This document shows positions 17,290 to 29,500 of a DNA stretch of 64,000 nt, one piece after another (position 1 is the first letter of the stretch; each line of letters opens with the position of its first letter). A program made the position numbers and the translations under genes. Below the pieces are notes generated by a model, which worked only from the letters and a program-made list of their open reading frames with translations, searched no databases and was not told the origin of the DNA. Origin of the DNA: Brachionus manjavacas (lineage: Eukaryota > Rotifera > Eurotatoria > Ploima > Brachionidae); the NCBI GenBank assembly GCA_019054805.1, contig JAHQIY010000005.1, forward strand, positions 124,001 through 188,000. Reading direction: 5' to 3'.

Positions 17290-20200
17290 TCCTCGGTTGG
17301 CTTTAATTTTGGTTCATCGTAGGACTTAGCTTTGTGTGATTGGATGTCAAATATTATTGGTCTCTGATGTGAGCGTTTAGGATAGCGATTGTTTGGTAGT
17401 TCAGTTGATGAGTCATTGACGAGATTATTGTGGTCAAAAGACACCAGAGCGTTCTCAGTTATTGCAGCAGGGAGTACAGCTTGGTCATGCTCATCTGAAT
17501 CAGAACTGGTCTCATATTGTGTGATCTCAGGGTCAAACTGTGTATGATGTTGTTTAGCTAGAGGGCCTGCTCTATCATTAGGTATATTTGGAGATGCTGG
17601 TACTGGAACTTGTGTTAGATTTTCAATGGTTGGAATTTGTATATGAGCCCTATTGAGTGTCAGAGAATGGTAATAAACCAGATCGTTAAGTTGAACATTA
17701 TTTGCAGAGTTTGATAGAGGCCTTACAGTTTCAGGGATTCTCTTGAAATGTGAGATATTGCGAGTGATTTCATGGTTACTTGCATTTCGAGCTGTAATCA
17801 TCGTGCCGTTTTTTGATATTACCCTATATGGATTCGGATTGAAGATTGAGTCATGTTTTGTTGCTTGTTTCTGTTTGACCAGTACCAAATTGTCAAACTT
17901 TACAGCTTTGTTCGACTGGACATTAGTTCCACTGATCTTTACCATTGTTCTTTTATGGTTCTCTTCAGCCTTTTCGTTTTTTAACTCACATGTTTTTTGT
18001 TTTTGAACGCTTGGTAGACGACTCATGTTTACTTGATACTTGAACATTAATTGGACTGGTGGGACTTGCGTGGTGCTTTGTGGACAAGCTAGATAATTTC
18101 TAAGAAAACTGTTAAGCTCTTGATCCCATGGATTATTTTCTATCTTTGCAGCTCTAACCACTTTGTTCACATTCTTCATAAATCTCTCTACACAGCCATT
18201 AGCCTGTGGCCAATAAGGTGTGATCTTTTTATGGAAAAATCCAAGATGTTTTGCAAATTCGCTGAATTTGTGACCATTGAATGGAGGACCATTGTCTGAC
18301 TGTACTGTGTTTGGTATGCCAAGAATATTAAAGATTTTAGTTAGAATGGGTATTACTATATTATACCCTGTCGAACTGGATTTTTCTATGACGACAAATC
18401 TCGAATACAAACAAATTATGATTAAAAGGTAGATACCACTGATAGGACCATAAAAATCAATTGCGACTGTATGCCATGGTTCCGGTGGGATCTCAGACGG
18501 GATCATTTCCGAGTTTTTTCTTTCTGGCTCGATCGCTAAACACGAAATGCAGTTTTTAATGTAAATTTCTACTTTTTGACCAAGGTTAGGAAACCAAACT
18601 GTTTCCCGTAGAAGTGCTTTGGTTTTGGCCATTCCAATGTGACCTTCGTGTGCCATGGATATTGCTTGGTTTTGTAAACTATCTGGTATGGCTATTTGAA
18701 AACCTTTAAGGACTAACCCATTTGTGGAAATACTAAGCTGGTCTTTAACATTCTGGTAAGCTTTCACATTATGATCGATCAAATATTGTTGGTTATTAAC
18801 CATTTTGATTACATTTTGCAAGCTTTGATCAGATTTAGTGTGTTGAGCGATCTGCTGAGTAGTAATGGCACCTAATTTCAGACTTGACTCAACAAAGTAG
18901 ATAAATTCATCAGCTGGATTATACTTTGGCGGAGCGTCGATTGGGTTACGCGAAATATAGTCAGCAATGTTATATTTACCTGGTTTATGTTCAATTTTGA
19001 AATTATACTGGCTTATGCGTAGATTCCATCGTTGGATTCTTGCTGGCGGATTTGACTTTGGGTTTCGGAATATAAGTTCAACAGCTCTATTATCCGTAAC
19101 CATTTTGAACGGTCGGCCAAATATATATAAGTGAAGTTTTTCGCACGACCATACCAAACTAAGAGCTTCTTTTTCTATATGTGCATAACGCCTTTCAGAG
19201 TCGCTGAGAAGACGACTTCCAAAAAGAATAATGCGAATTTCTTTAGGTTGTTTTGGATTTGATTGTGAGAGGACAACACCAAGACCTATCGGGCTTGCAT
19301 CAGCAGTAACAATCGTGTCCCAAGTCTTGTCAAAATAAGCCATTGCTGTGGTGGTTAAGGCTTCTTTGAGATGTTTTAGCGACTTGTCATGTGTTTCATT
19401 CCAGTGCCATCTAGTGGAAGATTTGGTTAAATTCCATAATGGCTCAGAAATGGTTGCGTATTCAGGAATGAAACGCGAAACGTAAGTTGTAAGTCCAAGA
19501 AAGCTTCTTACCTCACTGGCGTTTTTTGGAGGGTGAGCCTCACGTATAGCTTTAACCTTTGAGTAATCTGGTTTAACTCCATTACCAGAGAAAACCATTC
19601 CGAAAAATTTTATTTCAGGTACATCTATAACAACCTTGCTCATGTTTGCAGTTGCGCCTAAATCGTTGAGTCTTTTGAACACCTTGTTTTTAGCCAAATC
19701 GTGGTCAACTTTGTTTTTTCCATAGATCAAGATGTCATCACTGACGTTTTTAGTGCCTCTAATGTCAGCTAATATTTGTTGGATAGTATTTTGGAAAATT
19801 TCTGCTGCGCAGTTTATTCCAAAATTAAGTCTCTTGTATTGAAATAAGCCAACATGGGTGCTGAAAGTTGTAATGAATCTTGATTCCGGATGCAGCTCTA
19901 GTTGGTGATAGGCTGCGTTGAGGTCTATCTTGGACAAATGTTTTGCACCATTCAAGTCAATTAGCATTTCATCCAGGGTTGGGGTAACATGACGCTCACG
20001 CTGAATAGCTTGATTTGGTAGCCTTGCATCGGTGCATATTCTGATCTTATCAGGTTGATTTGGCTTTGGGACAATAACAATTGGTGACACCCATGGAGTC
20101 GGACCTTTGATTGGTTCAATTATGTCAGTATCAAGCATGTTCTGGATTTCCTTTTCAACGGCATCTCTTAAATGGAATGGTACTCGACGATGTGGTTGTT

Positions 20201-21530
20201 GCACTGGTTTTACACTGTGATCAATGTGTAACTTAATTTGGATGCCATTAATTTTTCCAACTTTATTTGAAAAGAGGTTTGGATACAACCTAAATTCTTC
20301 ACTTACGCTACATGTAATTGAAACTATTTTCAGTGCTTCTAGTGTCTCTAATCCAAGAATACAACCTGAGTTTCCAAGACTGATAGCAAACTGAGTTTCT
20401 ACTGAGTTGTTTTTGTGTTTAACATGAGTACTGAATGTGCCTAGCATTTGTAATGCTTGTGTTGAGCCATATGCATATACTCTTTTTGTGCTTGGTGCGA
20501 TATTCACAAGCTTAAAATCAAGACTCTCAAATGTACTTTGGTCGATCACATTGATTGTGGTACCAGTGTCAATGAGAAATCTTGCATTTCCATTCAGCAT
20601 TTGAATATCAACATATTTACGTCTTGATGATTGATGGTCGATTGAGAAAACATTTTCAATGTCATCCTCAGTCGTTTCATTTAACTGGTTTATTTGATTT
20701 GGATATTGTGGTCTTGAGGTGTCATTGTTGCTTTGGCTTGATAACTGTTTGGTTTTTGCGCGACAAACTGTGGCAAAGTGGTTTCTTTTTCCACAGCTAT
20801 TGCATGTCTTGTCTTTTGCAGGACATTGGCGATTCTTGTGGGGATACTCATAGCCGCATAGACCACATTTTTGTTCTTGCATACGATCGTTTTGGTGAGG
20901 TTTTGAGTTGTTAAACCTCTTCGTTGGTCTATTAGATCTTGAATCAACTTTGTTTATTTGGTCTGATGGTTCAGCAAGAGGTTTTATTGATTCCAATGCT
21001 CTCCCAAAACGTAGTGCGTCTTTGAGGGTGAGATTTTCTGCAAGAATAAGCTGTGTCTTGAGACTATTTGAGCTAGTATTTTCCATTATTTGAGACAGTA
21101 TTTCTTCATCATGGTTTTGGAAATCACAGCCAGATGCAGATTCTCGTAAACGACTCACAAATTTGTCGATTGACTCATCGTGATACTGTTTTATCTGTCT
21201 AAACTGAGAGATTCTTAGTCGTTTATTTCCAGTTGGTTGGAAGTATGTGCTAAGTTTGTCGATAATCTGTTGAAAAGTGTCAGTGTCTGATTTTAAATTG
21301 GCATAAACATCATATGTTCTTGGTCCAATGCAATTGAGTAGCCTAGCTTTTATTTGACGCAATCTTTTTATGTATTCAGGCGCTGCTAATTCATTTGCAT
21401 TAATTGCCGGTAATGGCTCAAGATCAAGTGTGACCAAAAGGTTGTTAAAACGATCGACCCAGTTCTTCCATCTAAAACTAACGTTAGGGGTGTGCAGATC
21501 AGCATCAAATGTGTTTATCGTTTCATTCAT
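17277..21530 (-). CDS. Gag-Pol polyprotein, copy 3
   Basis: Translation identical to copy 1. Its 5' LTR is LTR4, which carries the one-base-shorter A-run, so this copy's two LTRs differ by one homopolymer base. Confidence 0.95.
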   Translation of the reverse strand: MNETINTFDADLHTPNVSFRWKNWVDRFNNLLVTLDLEPLPAINANELAAPEYIKRLRQIKARLLNCIGPRTYDVYANLKSDTDTFQQIIDKLSTYFQPTGNKRLRISQFRQIKQYHDESIDKFVSRLRESASGCDFQNHDEEILSQIMENTSSNSLKTQLILAENLTLKDALRFGRALESIKPLAEPSDQINKVDSRSNRPTKRFNNSKPHQNDRMQEQKCGLCGYEYPHKNRQCPAKDKTCNSCGKRNHFATVCRAKTKQLSSQSNNDTSRPQYPNQINQLNETTEDDIENVFSIDHQSSRRKYVDIQMLNGNARFLIDTGTTINVIDQSTFESLDFKLVNIAPSTKRVYAYGSTQALQMLGTFSTHVKHKNNSVETQFAISLGNSGCILGLETLEALKIVSITCSVSEEFRLYPNLFSNKVGKINGIQIKLHIDHSVKPVQQPHRRVPFHLRDAVEKEIQNMLDTDIIEPIKGPTPWVSPIVIVPKPNQPDKIRICTDARLPNQAIQRERHVTPTLDEMLIDLNGAKHLSKIDLNAAYHQLELHPESRFITTFSTHVGLFQYKRLNFGINCAAEIFQNTIQQILADIRGTKNVSDDILIYGKNKVDHDLAKNKVFKRLNDLGATANMSKVVIDVPEIKFFGMVFSGNGVKPDYSKVKAIREAHPPKNASEVRSFLGLTTYVSRFIPEYATISEPLWNLTKSSTRWHWNETHDKSLKHLKEALTTTAMAYFDKTWDTIVTADASPIGLGVVLSQSNPKQPKEIRIILFGSRLLSDSERRYAHIEKEALSLVWSCEKLHLYIFGRPFKMVTDNRAVELIFRNPKSNPPARIQRWNLRISQYNFKIEHKPGKYNIADYISRNPIDAPPKYNPADEFIYFVESSLKLGAITTQQIAQHTKSDQSLQNVIKMVNNQQYLIDHNVKAYQNVKDQLSISTNGLVLKGFQIAIPDSLQNQAISMAHEGHIGMAKTKALLRETVWFPNLGQKVEIYIKNCISCLAIEPERKNSEMIPSEIPPEPWHTVAIDFYGPISGIYLLIIICLYSRFVVIEKSSSTGYNIVIPILTKIFNILGIPNTVQSDNGPPFNGHKFSEFAKHLGFFHKKITPYWPQANGCVERFMKNVNKVVRAAKIENNPWDQELNSFLRNYLACPQSTTQVPPVQLMFKYQVNMSRLPSVQKQKTCELKNEKAEENHKRTMVKISGTNVQSNKAVKFDNLVLVKQKQATKHDSIFNPNPYRVISKNGTMITARNASNHEITRNISHFKRIPETVRPLSNSANNVQLNDLVYYHSLTLNRAHIQIPTIENLTQVPVPASPNIPNDRAGPLAKQHHTQFDPEITQYETSSDSDEHDQAVLPAAITENALVSFDHNNLVNDSSTELPNNRYPKRSHQRPIIFDIQSHKAKSYDEPKLKPTEDVMS

Positions 21531-21650
21531 CTTGGCTTAAATTATGATTGGTTTGGTAAATGGTAAAATGAATCGATTATGATTCGGTGTGACACTGATT
21601 AAATCGGATTAAATTGGATTAGGTTTTATTCGTTTTTCCTCGTCGCCAGA

Positions 21651-21918
21651 TGTTGTATTTGGTTAGTGGCTTAGGGTTTAAGCTAAGATTATCCAATATT
21701 AAAATAAGAGCGTGGTTGACTATATGTTAAAAAAATATAAAAAGTGCTTTATTCCAGAGTTGACACACTCAAATTTATATATAAAAGAAATTGTACATAT
21801 GTAAAAAAACATTGAATAATATTGATAAGAAGTGTAAGATTAGTCACATGATTAAATAATTGAACACATAATATAAAAATACTTAGATTAAGACATAGAT
21901 TAAGATTAAGACATCACA
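21651..21918 (-). repeat. LTR4, shared between copies 3 and 4, 268 bp
   Basis: Seven instead of eight A in the run near 21727-21735. It is the only internal LTR with this state; LTR8 at the right edge shares it. This explains the single 4629-bp period in the array. Confidence 0.95.
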
Positions 21919-24900
21919 TCCTCGGTTGGCTTTAATTTTGGTTCATCGTAGGACTTAGCTTTGTGTGATTGGATGTCAAATATTATTGGTCTCTGATGTG
22001 AGCGTTTAGGATAGCGATTGTTTGGTAGTTCAGTTGATGAGTCATTGACGAGATTATTGTGGTCAAAAGACACCAGAGCGTTCTCAGTTATTGCAGCAGG
22101 GAGTACAGCTTGGTCATGCTCATCTGAATCAGAACTGGTCTCATATTGTGTGATCTCAGGGTCAAACTGTGTATGATGTTGTTTAGCTAGAGGGCCTGCT
22201 CTATCATTAGGTATATTTGGAGATGCTGGTACTGGAACTTGTGTTAGATTTTCAATGGTTGGAATTTGTATATGAGCCCTATTGAGTGTCAGAGAATGGT
22301 AATAAACCAGATCGTTAAGTTGAACATTATTTGCAGAGTTTGATAGAGGCCTTACAGTTTCAGGGATTCTCTTGAAATGTGAGATATTGCGAGTGATTTC
22401 ATGGTTACTTGCATTTCGAGCTGTAATCATCGTGCCGTTTTTTGATATTACCCTATATGGATTCGGATTGAAGATTGAGTCATGTTTTGTTGCTTGTTTC
22501 TGTTTGACCAGTACCAAATTGTCAAACTTTACAGCTTTGTTCGACTGGACATTAGTTCCACTGATCTTTACCATTGTTCTTTTATGGTTCTCTTCAGCCT
22601 TTTCGTTTTTTAACTCACATGTTTTTTGTTTTTGAACGCTTGGTAGACGACTCATGTTTACTTGATACTTGAACATTAATTGGACTGGTGGGACTTGCGT
22701 GGTGCTTTGTGGACAAGCTAGATAATTTCTAAGAAAACTGTTAAGCTCTTGATCCCATGGATTATTTTCTATCTTTGCAGCTCTAACCACTTTGTTCACA
22801 TTCTTCATAAATCTCTCTACACAGCCATTAGCCTGTGGCCAATAAGGTGTGATCTTTTTATGGAAAAATCCAAGATGTTTTGCAAATTCGCTGAATTTGT
22901 GACCATTGAATGGAGGACCATTGTCTGACTGTACTGTGTTTGGTATGCCAAGAATATTAAAGATTTTAGTTAGAATGGGTATTACTATATTATACCCTGT
23001 CGAACTGGATTTTTCTATGACGACAAATCTCGAATACAAACAAATTATGATTAAAAGGTAGATACCACTGATAGGACCATAAAAATCAATTGCGACTGTA
23101 TGCCATGGTTCCGGTGGGATCTCAGACGGGATCATTTCCGAGTTTTTTCTTTCTGGCTCGATCGCTAAACACGAAATGCAGTTTTTAATGTAAATTTCTA
23201 CTTTTTGACCAAGGTTAGGAAACCAAACTGTTTCCCGTAGAAGTGCTTTGGTTTTGGCCATTCCAATGTGACCTTCGTGTGCCATGGATATTGCTTGGTT
23301 TTGTAAACTATCTGGTATGGCTATTTGAAAACCTTTAAGGACTAACCCATTTGTGGAAATACTAAGCTGGTCTTTAACATTCTGGTAAGCTTTCACATTA
23401 TGATCGATCAAATATTGTTGGTTATTAACCATTTTGATTACATTTTGCAAGCTTTGATCAGATTTAGTGTGTTGAGCGATCTGCTGAGTAGTAATGGCAC
23501 CTAATTTCAGACTTGACTCAACAAAGTAGATAAATTCATCAGCTGGATTATACTTTGGCGGAGCGTCGATTGGGTTACGCGAAATATAGTCAGCAATGTT
23601 ATATTTACCTGGTTTATGTTCAATTTTGAAATTATACTGGCTTATGCGTAGATTCCATCGTTGGATTCTTGCTGGCGGATTTGACTTTGGGTTTCGGAAT
23701 ATAAGTTCAACAGCTCTATTATCCGTAACCATTTTGAACGGTCGGCCAAATATATATAAGTGAAGTTTTTCGCACGACCATACCAAACTAAGAGCTTCTT
23801 TTTCTATATGTGCATAACGCCTTTCAGAGTCGCTGAGAAGACGACTTCCAAAAAGAATAATGCGAATTTCTTTAGGTTGTTTTGGATTTGATTGTGAGAG
23901 GACAACACCAAGACCTATCGGGCTTGCATCAGCAGTAACAATCGTGTCCCAAGTCTTGTCAAAATAAGCCATTGCTGTGGTGGTTAAGGCTTCTTTGAGA
24001 TGTTTTAGCGACTTGTCATGTGTTTCATTCCAGTGCCATCTAGTGGAAGATTTGGTTAAATTCCATAATGGCTCAGAAATGGTTGCGTATTCAGGAATGA
24101 AACGCGAAACGTAAGTTGTAAGTCCAAGAAAGCTTCTTACCTCACTGGCGTTTTTTGGAGGGTGAGCCTCACGTATAGCTTTAACCTTTGAGTAATCTGG
24201 TTTAACTCCATTACCAGAGAAAACCATTCCGAAAAATTTTATTTCAGGTACATCTATAACAACCTTGCTCATGTTTGCAGTTGCGCCTAAATCGTTGAGT
24301 CTTTTGAACACCTTGTTTTTAGCCAAATCGTGGTCAACTTTGTTTTTTCCATAGATCAAGATGTCATCACTGACGTTTTTAGTGCCTCTAATGTCAGCTA
24401 ATATTTGTTGGATAGTATTTTGGAAAATTTCTGCTGCGCAGTTTATTCCAAAATTAAGTCTCTTGTATTGAAATAAGCCAACATGGGTGCTGAAAGTTGT
24501 AATGAATCTTGATTCCGGATGCAGCTCTAGTTGGTGATAGGCTGCGTTGAGGTCTATCTTGGACAAATGTTTTGCACCATTCAAGTCAATTAGCATTTCA
24601 TCCAGGGTTGGGGTAACATGACGCTCACGCTGAATAGCTTGATTTGGTAGCCTTGCATCGGTGCATATTCTGATCTTATCAGGTTGATTTGGCTTTGGGA
24701 CAATAACAATTGGTGACACCCATGGAGTCGGACCTTTGATTGGTTCAATTATGTCAGTATCAAGCATGTTCTGGATTTCCTTTTCAACGGCATCTCTTAA
24801 ATGGAATGGTACTCGACGATGTGGTTGTTGCACTGGTTTTACACTGTGATCAATGTGTAACTTAATTTGGATGCCATTAATTTTTCCAACTTTATTTGAA

Positions 24901-26159
24901 AAGAGGTTTGGATACAACCTAAATTCTTCACTTACGCTACATGTAATTGAAACTATTTTCAGTGCTTCTAGTGTCTCTAATCCAAGAATACAACCTGAGT
25001 TTCCAAGACTGATAGCAAACTGAGTTTCTACTGAGTTGTTTTTGTGTTTAACATGAGTACTGAATGTGCCTAGCATTTGTAATGCTTGTGTTGAGCCATA
25101 TGCATATACTCTTTTTGTGCTTGGTGCGATATTCACAAGCTTAAAATCAAGACTCTCAAATGTACTTTGGTCGATCACATTGATTGTGGTACCAGTGTCA
25201 ATGAGAAATCTTGCATTTCCATTCAGCATTTGAATATCAACATATTTACGTCTTGATGATTGATGGTCGATTGAGAAAACATTTTCAATGTCATCCTCAG
25301 TCGTTTCATTTAACTGGTTTATTTGATTTGGATATTGTGGTCTTGAGGTGTCATTGTTGCTTTGGCTTGATAACTGTTTGGTTTTTGCGCGACAAACTGT
25401 GGCAAAGTGGTTTCTTTTTCCACAGCTATTGCATGTCTTGTCTTTTGCAGGACATTGGCGATTCTTGTGGGGATACTCATAGCCGCATAGACCACATTTT
25501 TGTTCTTGCATACGATCGTTTTGGTGAGGTTTTGAGTTGTTAAACCTCTTCGTTGGTCTATTAGATCTTGAATCAACTTTGTTTATTTGGTCTGATGGTT
25601 CAGCAAGAGGTTTTATTGATTCCAATGCTCTCCCAAAACGTAGTGCGTCTTTGAGGGTGAGATTTTCTGCAAGAATAAGCTGTGTCTTGAGACTATTTGA
25701 GCTAGTATTTTCCATTATTTGAGACAGTATTTCTTCATCATGGTTTTGGAAATCACAGCCAGATGCAGATTCTCGTAAACGACTCACAAATTTGTCGATT
25801 GACTCATCGTGATACTGTTTTATCTGTCTAAACTGAGAGATTCTTAGTCGTTTATTTCCAGTTGGTTGGAAGTATGTGCTAAGTTTGTCGATAATCTGTT
25901 GAAAAGTGTCAGTGTCTGATTTTAAATTGGCATAAACATCATATGTTCTTGGTCCAATGCAATTGAGTAGCCTAGCTTTTATTTGACGCAATCTTTTTAT
26001 GTATTCAGGCGCTGCTAATTCATTTGCATTAATTGCCGGTAATGGCTCAAGATCAAGTGTGACCAAAAGGTTGTTAAAACGATCGACCCAGTTCTTCCAT
26101 CTAAAACTAACGTTAGGGGTGTGCAGATCAGCATCAAATGTGTTTATCGTTTCATTCAT
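21906..26159 (-). CDS. Gag-Pol polyprotein, copy 4
   Basis: Translation identical to copy 1. 5' LTR is LTR5, 3' LTR is LTR4. The stop codon again lies within the 3' LTR. Confidence 0.95.
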   Translation of the reverse strand: MNETINTFDADLHTPNVSFRWKNWVDRFNNLLVTLDLEPLPAINANELAAPEYIKRLRQIKARLLNCIGPRTYDVYANLKSDTDTFQQIIDKLSTYFQPTGNKRLRISQFRQIKQYHDESIDKFVSRLRESASGCDFQNHDEEILSQIMENTSSNSLKTQLILAENLTLKDALRFGRALESIKPLAEPSDQINKVDSRSNRPTKRFNNSKPHQNDRMQEQKCGLCGYEYPHKNRQCPAKDKTCNSCGKRNHFATVCRAKTKQLSSQSNNDTSRPQYPNQINQLNETTEDDIENVFSIDHQSSRRKYVDIQMLNGNARFLIDTGTTINVIDQSTFESLDFKLVNIAPSTKRVYAYGSTQALQMLGTFSTHVKHKNNSVETQFAISLGNSGCILGLETLEALKIVSITCSVSEEFRLYPNLFSNKVGKINGIQIKLHIDHSVKPVQQPHRRVPFHLRDAVEKEIQNMLDTDIIEPIKGPTPWVSPIVIVPKPNQPDKIRICTDARLPNQAIQRERHVTPTLDEMLIDLNGAKHLSKIDLNAAYHQLELHPESRFITTFSTHVGLFQYKRLNFGINCAAEIFQNTIQQILADIRGTKNVSDDILIYGKNKVDHDLAKNKVFKRLNDLGATANMSKVVIDVPEIKFFGMVFSGNGVKPDYSKVKAIREAHPPKNASEVRSFLGLTTYVSRFIPEYATISEPLWNLTKSSTRWHWNETHDKSLKHLKEALTTTAMAYFDKTWDTIVTADASPIGLGVVLSQSNPKQPKEIRIILFGSRLLSDSERRYAHIEKEALSLVWSCEKLHLYIFGRPFKMVTDNRAVELIFRNPKSNPPARIQRWNLRISQYNFKIEHKPGKYNIADYISRNPIDAPPKYNPADEFIYFVESSLKLGAITTQQIAQHTKSDQSLQNVIKMVNNQQYLIDHNVKAYQNVKDQLSISTNGLVLKGFQIAIPDSLQNQAISMAHEGHIGMAKTKALLRETVWFPNLGQKVEIYIKNCISCLAIEPERKNSEMIPSEIPPEPWHTVAIDFYGPISGIYLLIIICLYSRFVVIEKSSSTGYNIVIPILTKIFNILGIPNTVQSDNGPPFNGHKFSEFAKHLGFFHKKITPYWPQANGCVERFMKNVNKVVRAAKIENNPWDQELNSFLRNYLACPQSTTQVPPVQLMFKYQVNMSRLPSVQKQKTCELKNEKAEENHKRTMVKISGTNVQSNKAVKFDNLVLVKQKQATKHDSIFNPNPYRVISKNGTMITARNASNHEITRNISHFKRIPETVRPLSNSANNVQLNDLVYYHSLTLNRAHIQIPTIENLTQVPVPASPNIPNDRAGPLAKQHHTQFDPEITQYETSSDSDEHDQAVLPAAITENALVSFDHNNLVNDSSTELPNNRYPKRSHQRPIIFDIQSHKAKSYDEPKLKPTEDVMS

Positions 26160-26279
26160 CTTGGCTTAAATTATGATTGGTTTGGTAAATGGTAAAATGA
26201 ATCGATTATGATTCGGTGTGACACTGATTAAATCGGATTAAATTGGATTAGGTTTTATTCGTTTTTCCTCGTCGCCAGA

Positions 26280-26548
26280 TGTTGTATTTGGTTAGTGGCT
26301 TAGGGTTTAAGCTAAGATTATCCAATATTAAAATAAGAGCGTGGTTGACTATATGTTAAAAAAAATATAAAAAGTGCTTTATTCCAGAGTTGACACACTC
26401 AAATTTATATATAAAAGAAATTGTACATATGTAAAAAAACATTGAATAATATTGATAAGAAGTGTAAGATTAGTCACATGATTAAATAATTGAACACATA
26501 ATATAAAAATACTTAGATTAAGACATAGATTAAGATTAAGACATCACA
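26280..26548 (-). repeat. LTR5, shared between copies 4 and 5, 269 bp
   Basis: 8-A form; otherwise same as LTR1. Directly abutting internal regions on both sides. Confidence 0.95.
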
Positions 26549-29500
26549 TCCTCGGTTGGCTTTAATTTTGGTTCATCGTAGGACTTAGCTTTGTGTGATT
26601 GGATGTCAAATATTATTGGTCTCTGATGTGAGCGTTTAGGATAGCGATTGTTTGGTAGTTCAGTTGATGAGTCATTGACGAGATTATTGTGGTCAAAAGA
26701 CACCAGAGCGTTCTCAGTTATTGCAGCAGGGAGTACAGCTTGGTCATGCTCATCTGAATCAGAACTGGTCTCATATTGTGTGATCTCAGGGTCAAACTGT
26801 GTATGATGTTGTTTAGCTAGAGGGCCTGCTCTATCATTAGGTATATTTGGAGATGCTGGTACTGGAACTTGTGTTAGATTTTCAATGGTTGGAATTTGTA
26901 TATGAGCCCTATTGAGTGTCAGAGAATGGTAATAAACCAGATCGTTAAGTTGAACATTATTTGCAGAGTTTGATAGAGGCCTTACAGTTTCAGGGATTCT
27001 CTTGAAATGTGAGATATTGCGAGTGATTTCATGGTTACTTGCATTTCGAGCTGTAATCATCGTGCCGTTTTTTGATATTACCCTATATGGATTCGGATTG
27101 AAGATTGAGTCATGTTTTGTTGCTTGTTTCTGTTTGACCAGTACCAAATTGTCAAACTTTACAGCTTTGTTCGACTGGACATTAGTTCCACTGATCTTTA
27201 CCATTGTTCTTTTATGGTTCTCTTCAGCCTTTTCGTTTTTTAACTCACATGTTTTTTGTTTTTGAACGCTTGGTAGACGACTCATGTTTACTTGATACTT
27301 GAACATTAATTGGACTGGTGGGACTTGCGTGGTGCTTTGTGGACAAGCTAGATAATTTCTAAGAAAACTGTTAAGCTCTTGATCCCATGGATTATTTTCT
27401 ATCTTTGCAGCTCTAACCACTTTGTTCACATTCTTCATAAATCTCTCTACACAGCCATTAGCCTGTGGCCAATAAGGTGTGATCTTTTTATGGAAAAATC
27501 CAAGATGTTTTGCAAATTCGCTGAATTTGTGACCATTGAATGGAGGACCATTGTCTGACTGTACTGTGTTTGGTATGCCAAGAATATTAAAGATTTTAGT
27601 TAGAATGGGTATTACTATATTATACCCTGTCGAACTGGATTTTTCTATGACGACAAATCTCGAATACAAACAAATTATGATTAAAAGGTAGATACCACTG
27701 ATAGGACCATAAAAATCAATTGCGACTGTATGCCATGGTTCCGGTGGGATCTCAGACGGGATCATTTCCGAGTTTTTTCTTTCTGGCTCGATCGCTAAAC
27801 ACGAAATGCAGTTTTTAATGTAAATTTCTACTTTTTGACCAAGGTTAGGAAACCAAACTGTTTCCCGTAGAAGTGCTTTGGTTTTGGCCATTCCAATGTG
27901 ACCTTCGTGTGCCATGGATATTGCTTGGTTTTGTAAACTATCTGGTATGGCTATTTGAAAACCTTTAAGGACTAACCCATTTGTGGAAATACTAAGCTGG
28001 TCTTTAACATTCTGGTAAGCTTTCACATTATGATCGATCAAATATTGTTGGTTATTAACCATTTTGATTACATTTTGCAAGCTTTGATCAGATTTAGTGT
28101 GTTGAGCGATCTGCTGAGTAGTAATGGCACCTAATTTCAGACTTGACTCAACAAAGTAGATAAATTCATCAGCTGGATTATACTTTGGCGGAGCGTCGAT
28201 TGGGTTACGCGAAATATAGTCAGCAATGTTATATTTACCTGGTTTATGTTCAATTTTGAAATTATACTGGCTTATGCGTAGATTCCATCGTTGGATTCTT
28301 GCTGGCGGATTTGACTTTGGGTTTCGGAATATAAGTTCAACAGCTCTATTATCCGTAACCATTTTGAACGGTCGGCCAAATATATATAAGTGAAGTTTTT
28401 CGCACGACCATACCAAACTAAGAGCTTCTTTTTCTATATGTGCATAACGCCTTTCAGAGTCGCTGAGAAGACGACTTCCAAAAAGAATAATGCGAATTTC
28501 TTTAGGTTGTTTTGGATTTGATTGTGAGAGGACAACACCAAGACCTATCGGGCTTGCATCAGCAGTAACAATCGTGTCCCAAGTCTTGTCAAAATAAGCC
28601 ATTGCTGTGGTGGTTAAGGCTTCTTTGAGATGTTTTAGCGACTTGTCATGTGTTTCATTCCAGTGCCATCTAGTGGAAGATTTGGTTAAATTCCATAATG
28701 GCTCAGAAATGGTTGCGTATTCAGGAATGAAACGCGAAACGTAAGTTGTAAGTCCAAGAAAGCTTCTTACCTCACTGGCGTTTTTTGGAGGGTGAGCCTC
28801 ACGTATAGCTTTAACCTTTGAGTAATCTGGTTTAACTCCATTACCAGAGAAAACCATTCCGAAAAATTTTATTTCAGGTACATCTATAACAACCTTGCTC
28901 ATGTTTGCAGTTGCGCCTAAATCGTTGAGTCTTTTGAACACCTTGTTTTTAGCCAAATCGTGGTCAACTTTGTTTTTTCCATAGATCAAGATGTCATCAC
29001 TGACGTTTTTAGTGCCTCTAATGTCAGCTAATATTTGTTGGATAGTATTTTGGAAAATTTCTGCTGCGCAGTTTATTCCAAAATTAAGTCTCTTGTATTG
29101 AAATAAGCCAACATGGGTGCTGAAAGTTGTAATGAATCTTGATTCCGGATGCAGCTCTAGTTGGTGATAGGCTGCGTTGAGGTCTATCTTGGACAAATGT
29201 TTTGCACCATTCAAGTCAATTAGCATTTCATCCAGGGTTGGGGTAACATGACGCTCACGCTGAATAGCTTGATTTGGTAGCCTTGCATCGGTGCATATTC
29301 TGATCTTATCAGGTTGATTTGGCTTTGGGACAATAACAATTGGTGACACCCATGGAGTCGGACCTTTGATTGGTTCAATTATGTCAGTATCAAGCATGTT
29401 CTGGATTTCCTTTTCAACGGCATCTCTTAAATGGAATGGTACTCGACGATGTGGTTGTTGCACTGGTTTTACACTGTGATCAATGTGTAACTTAATTTGG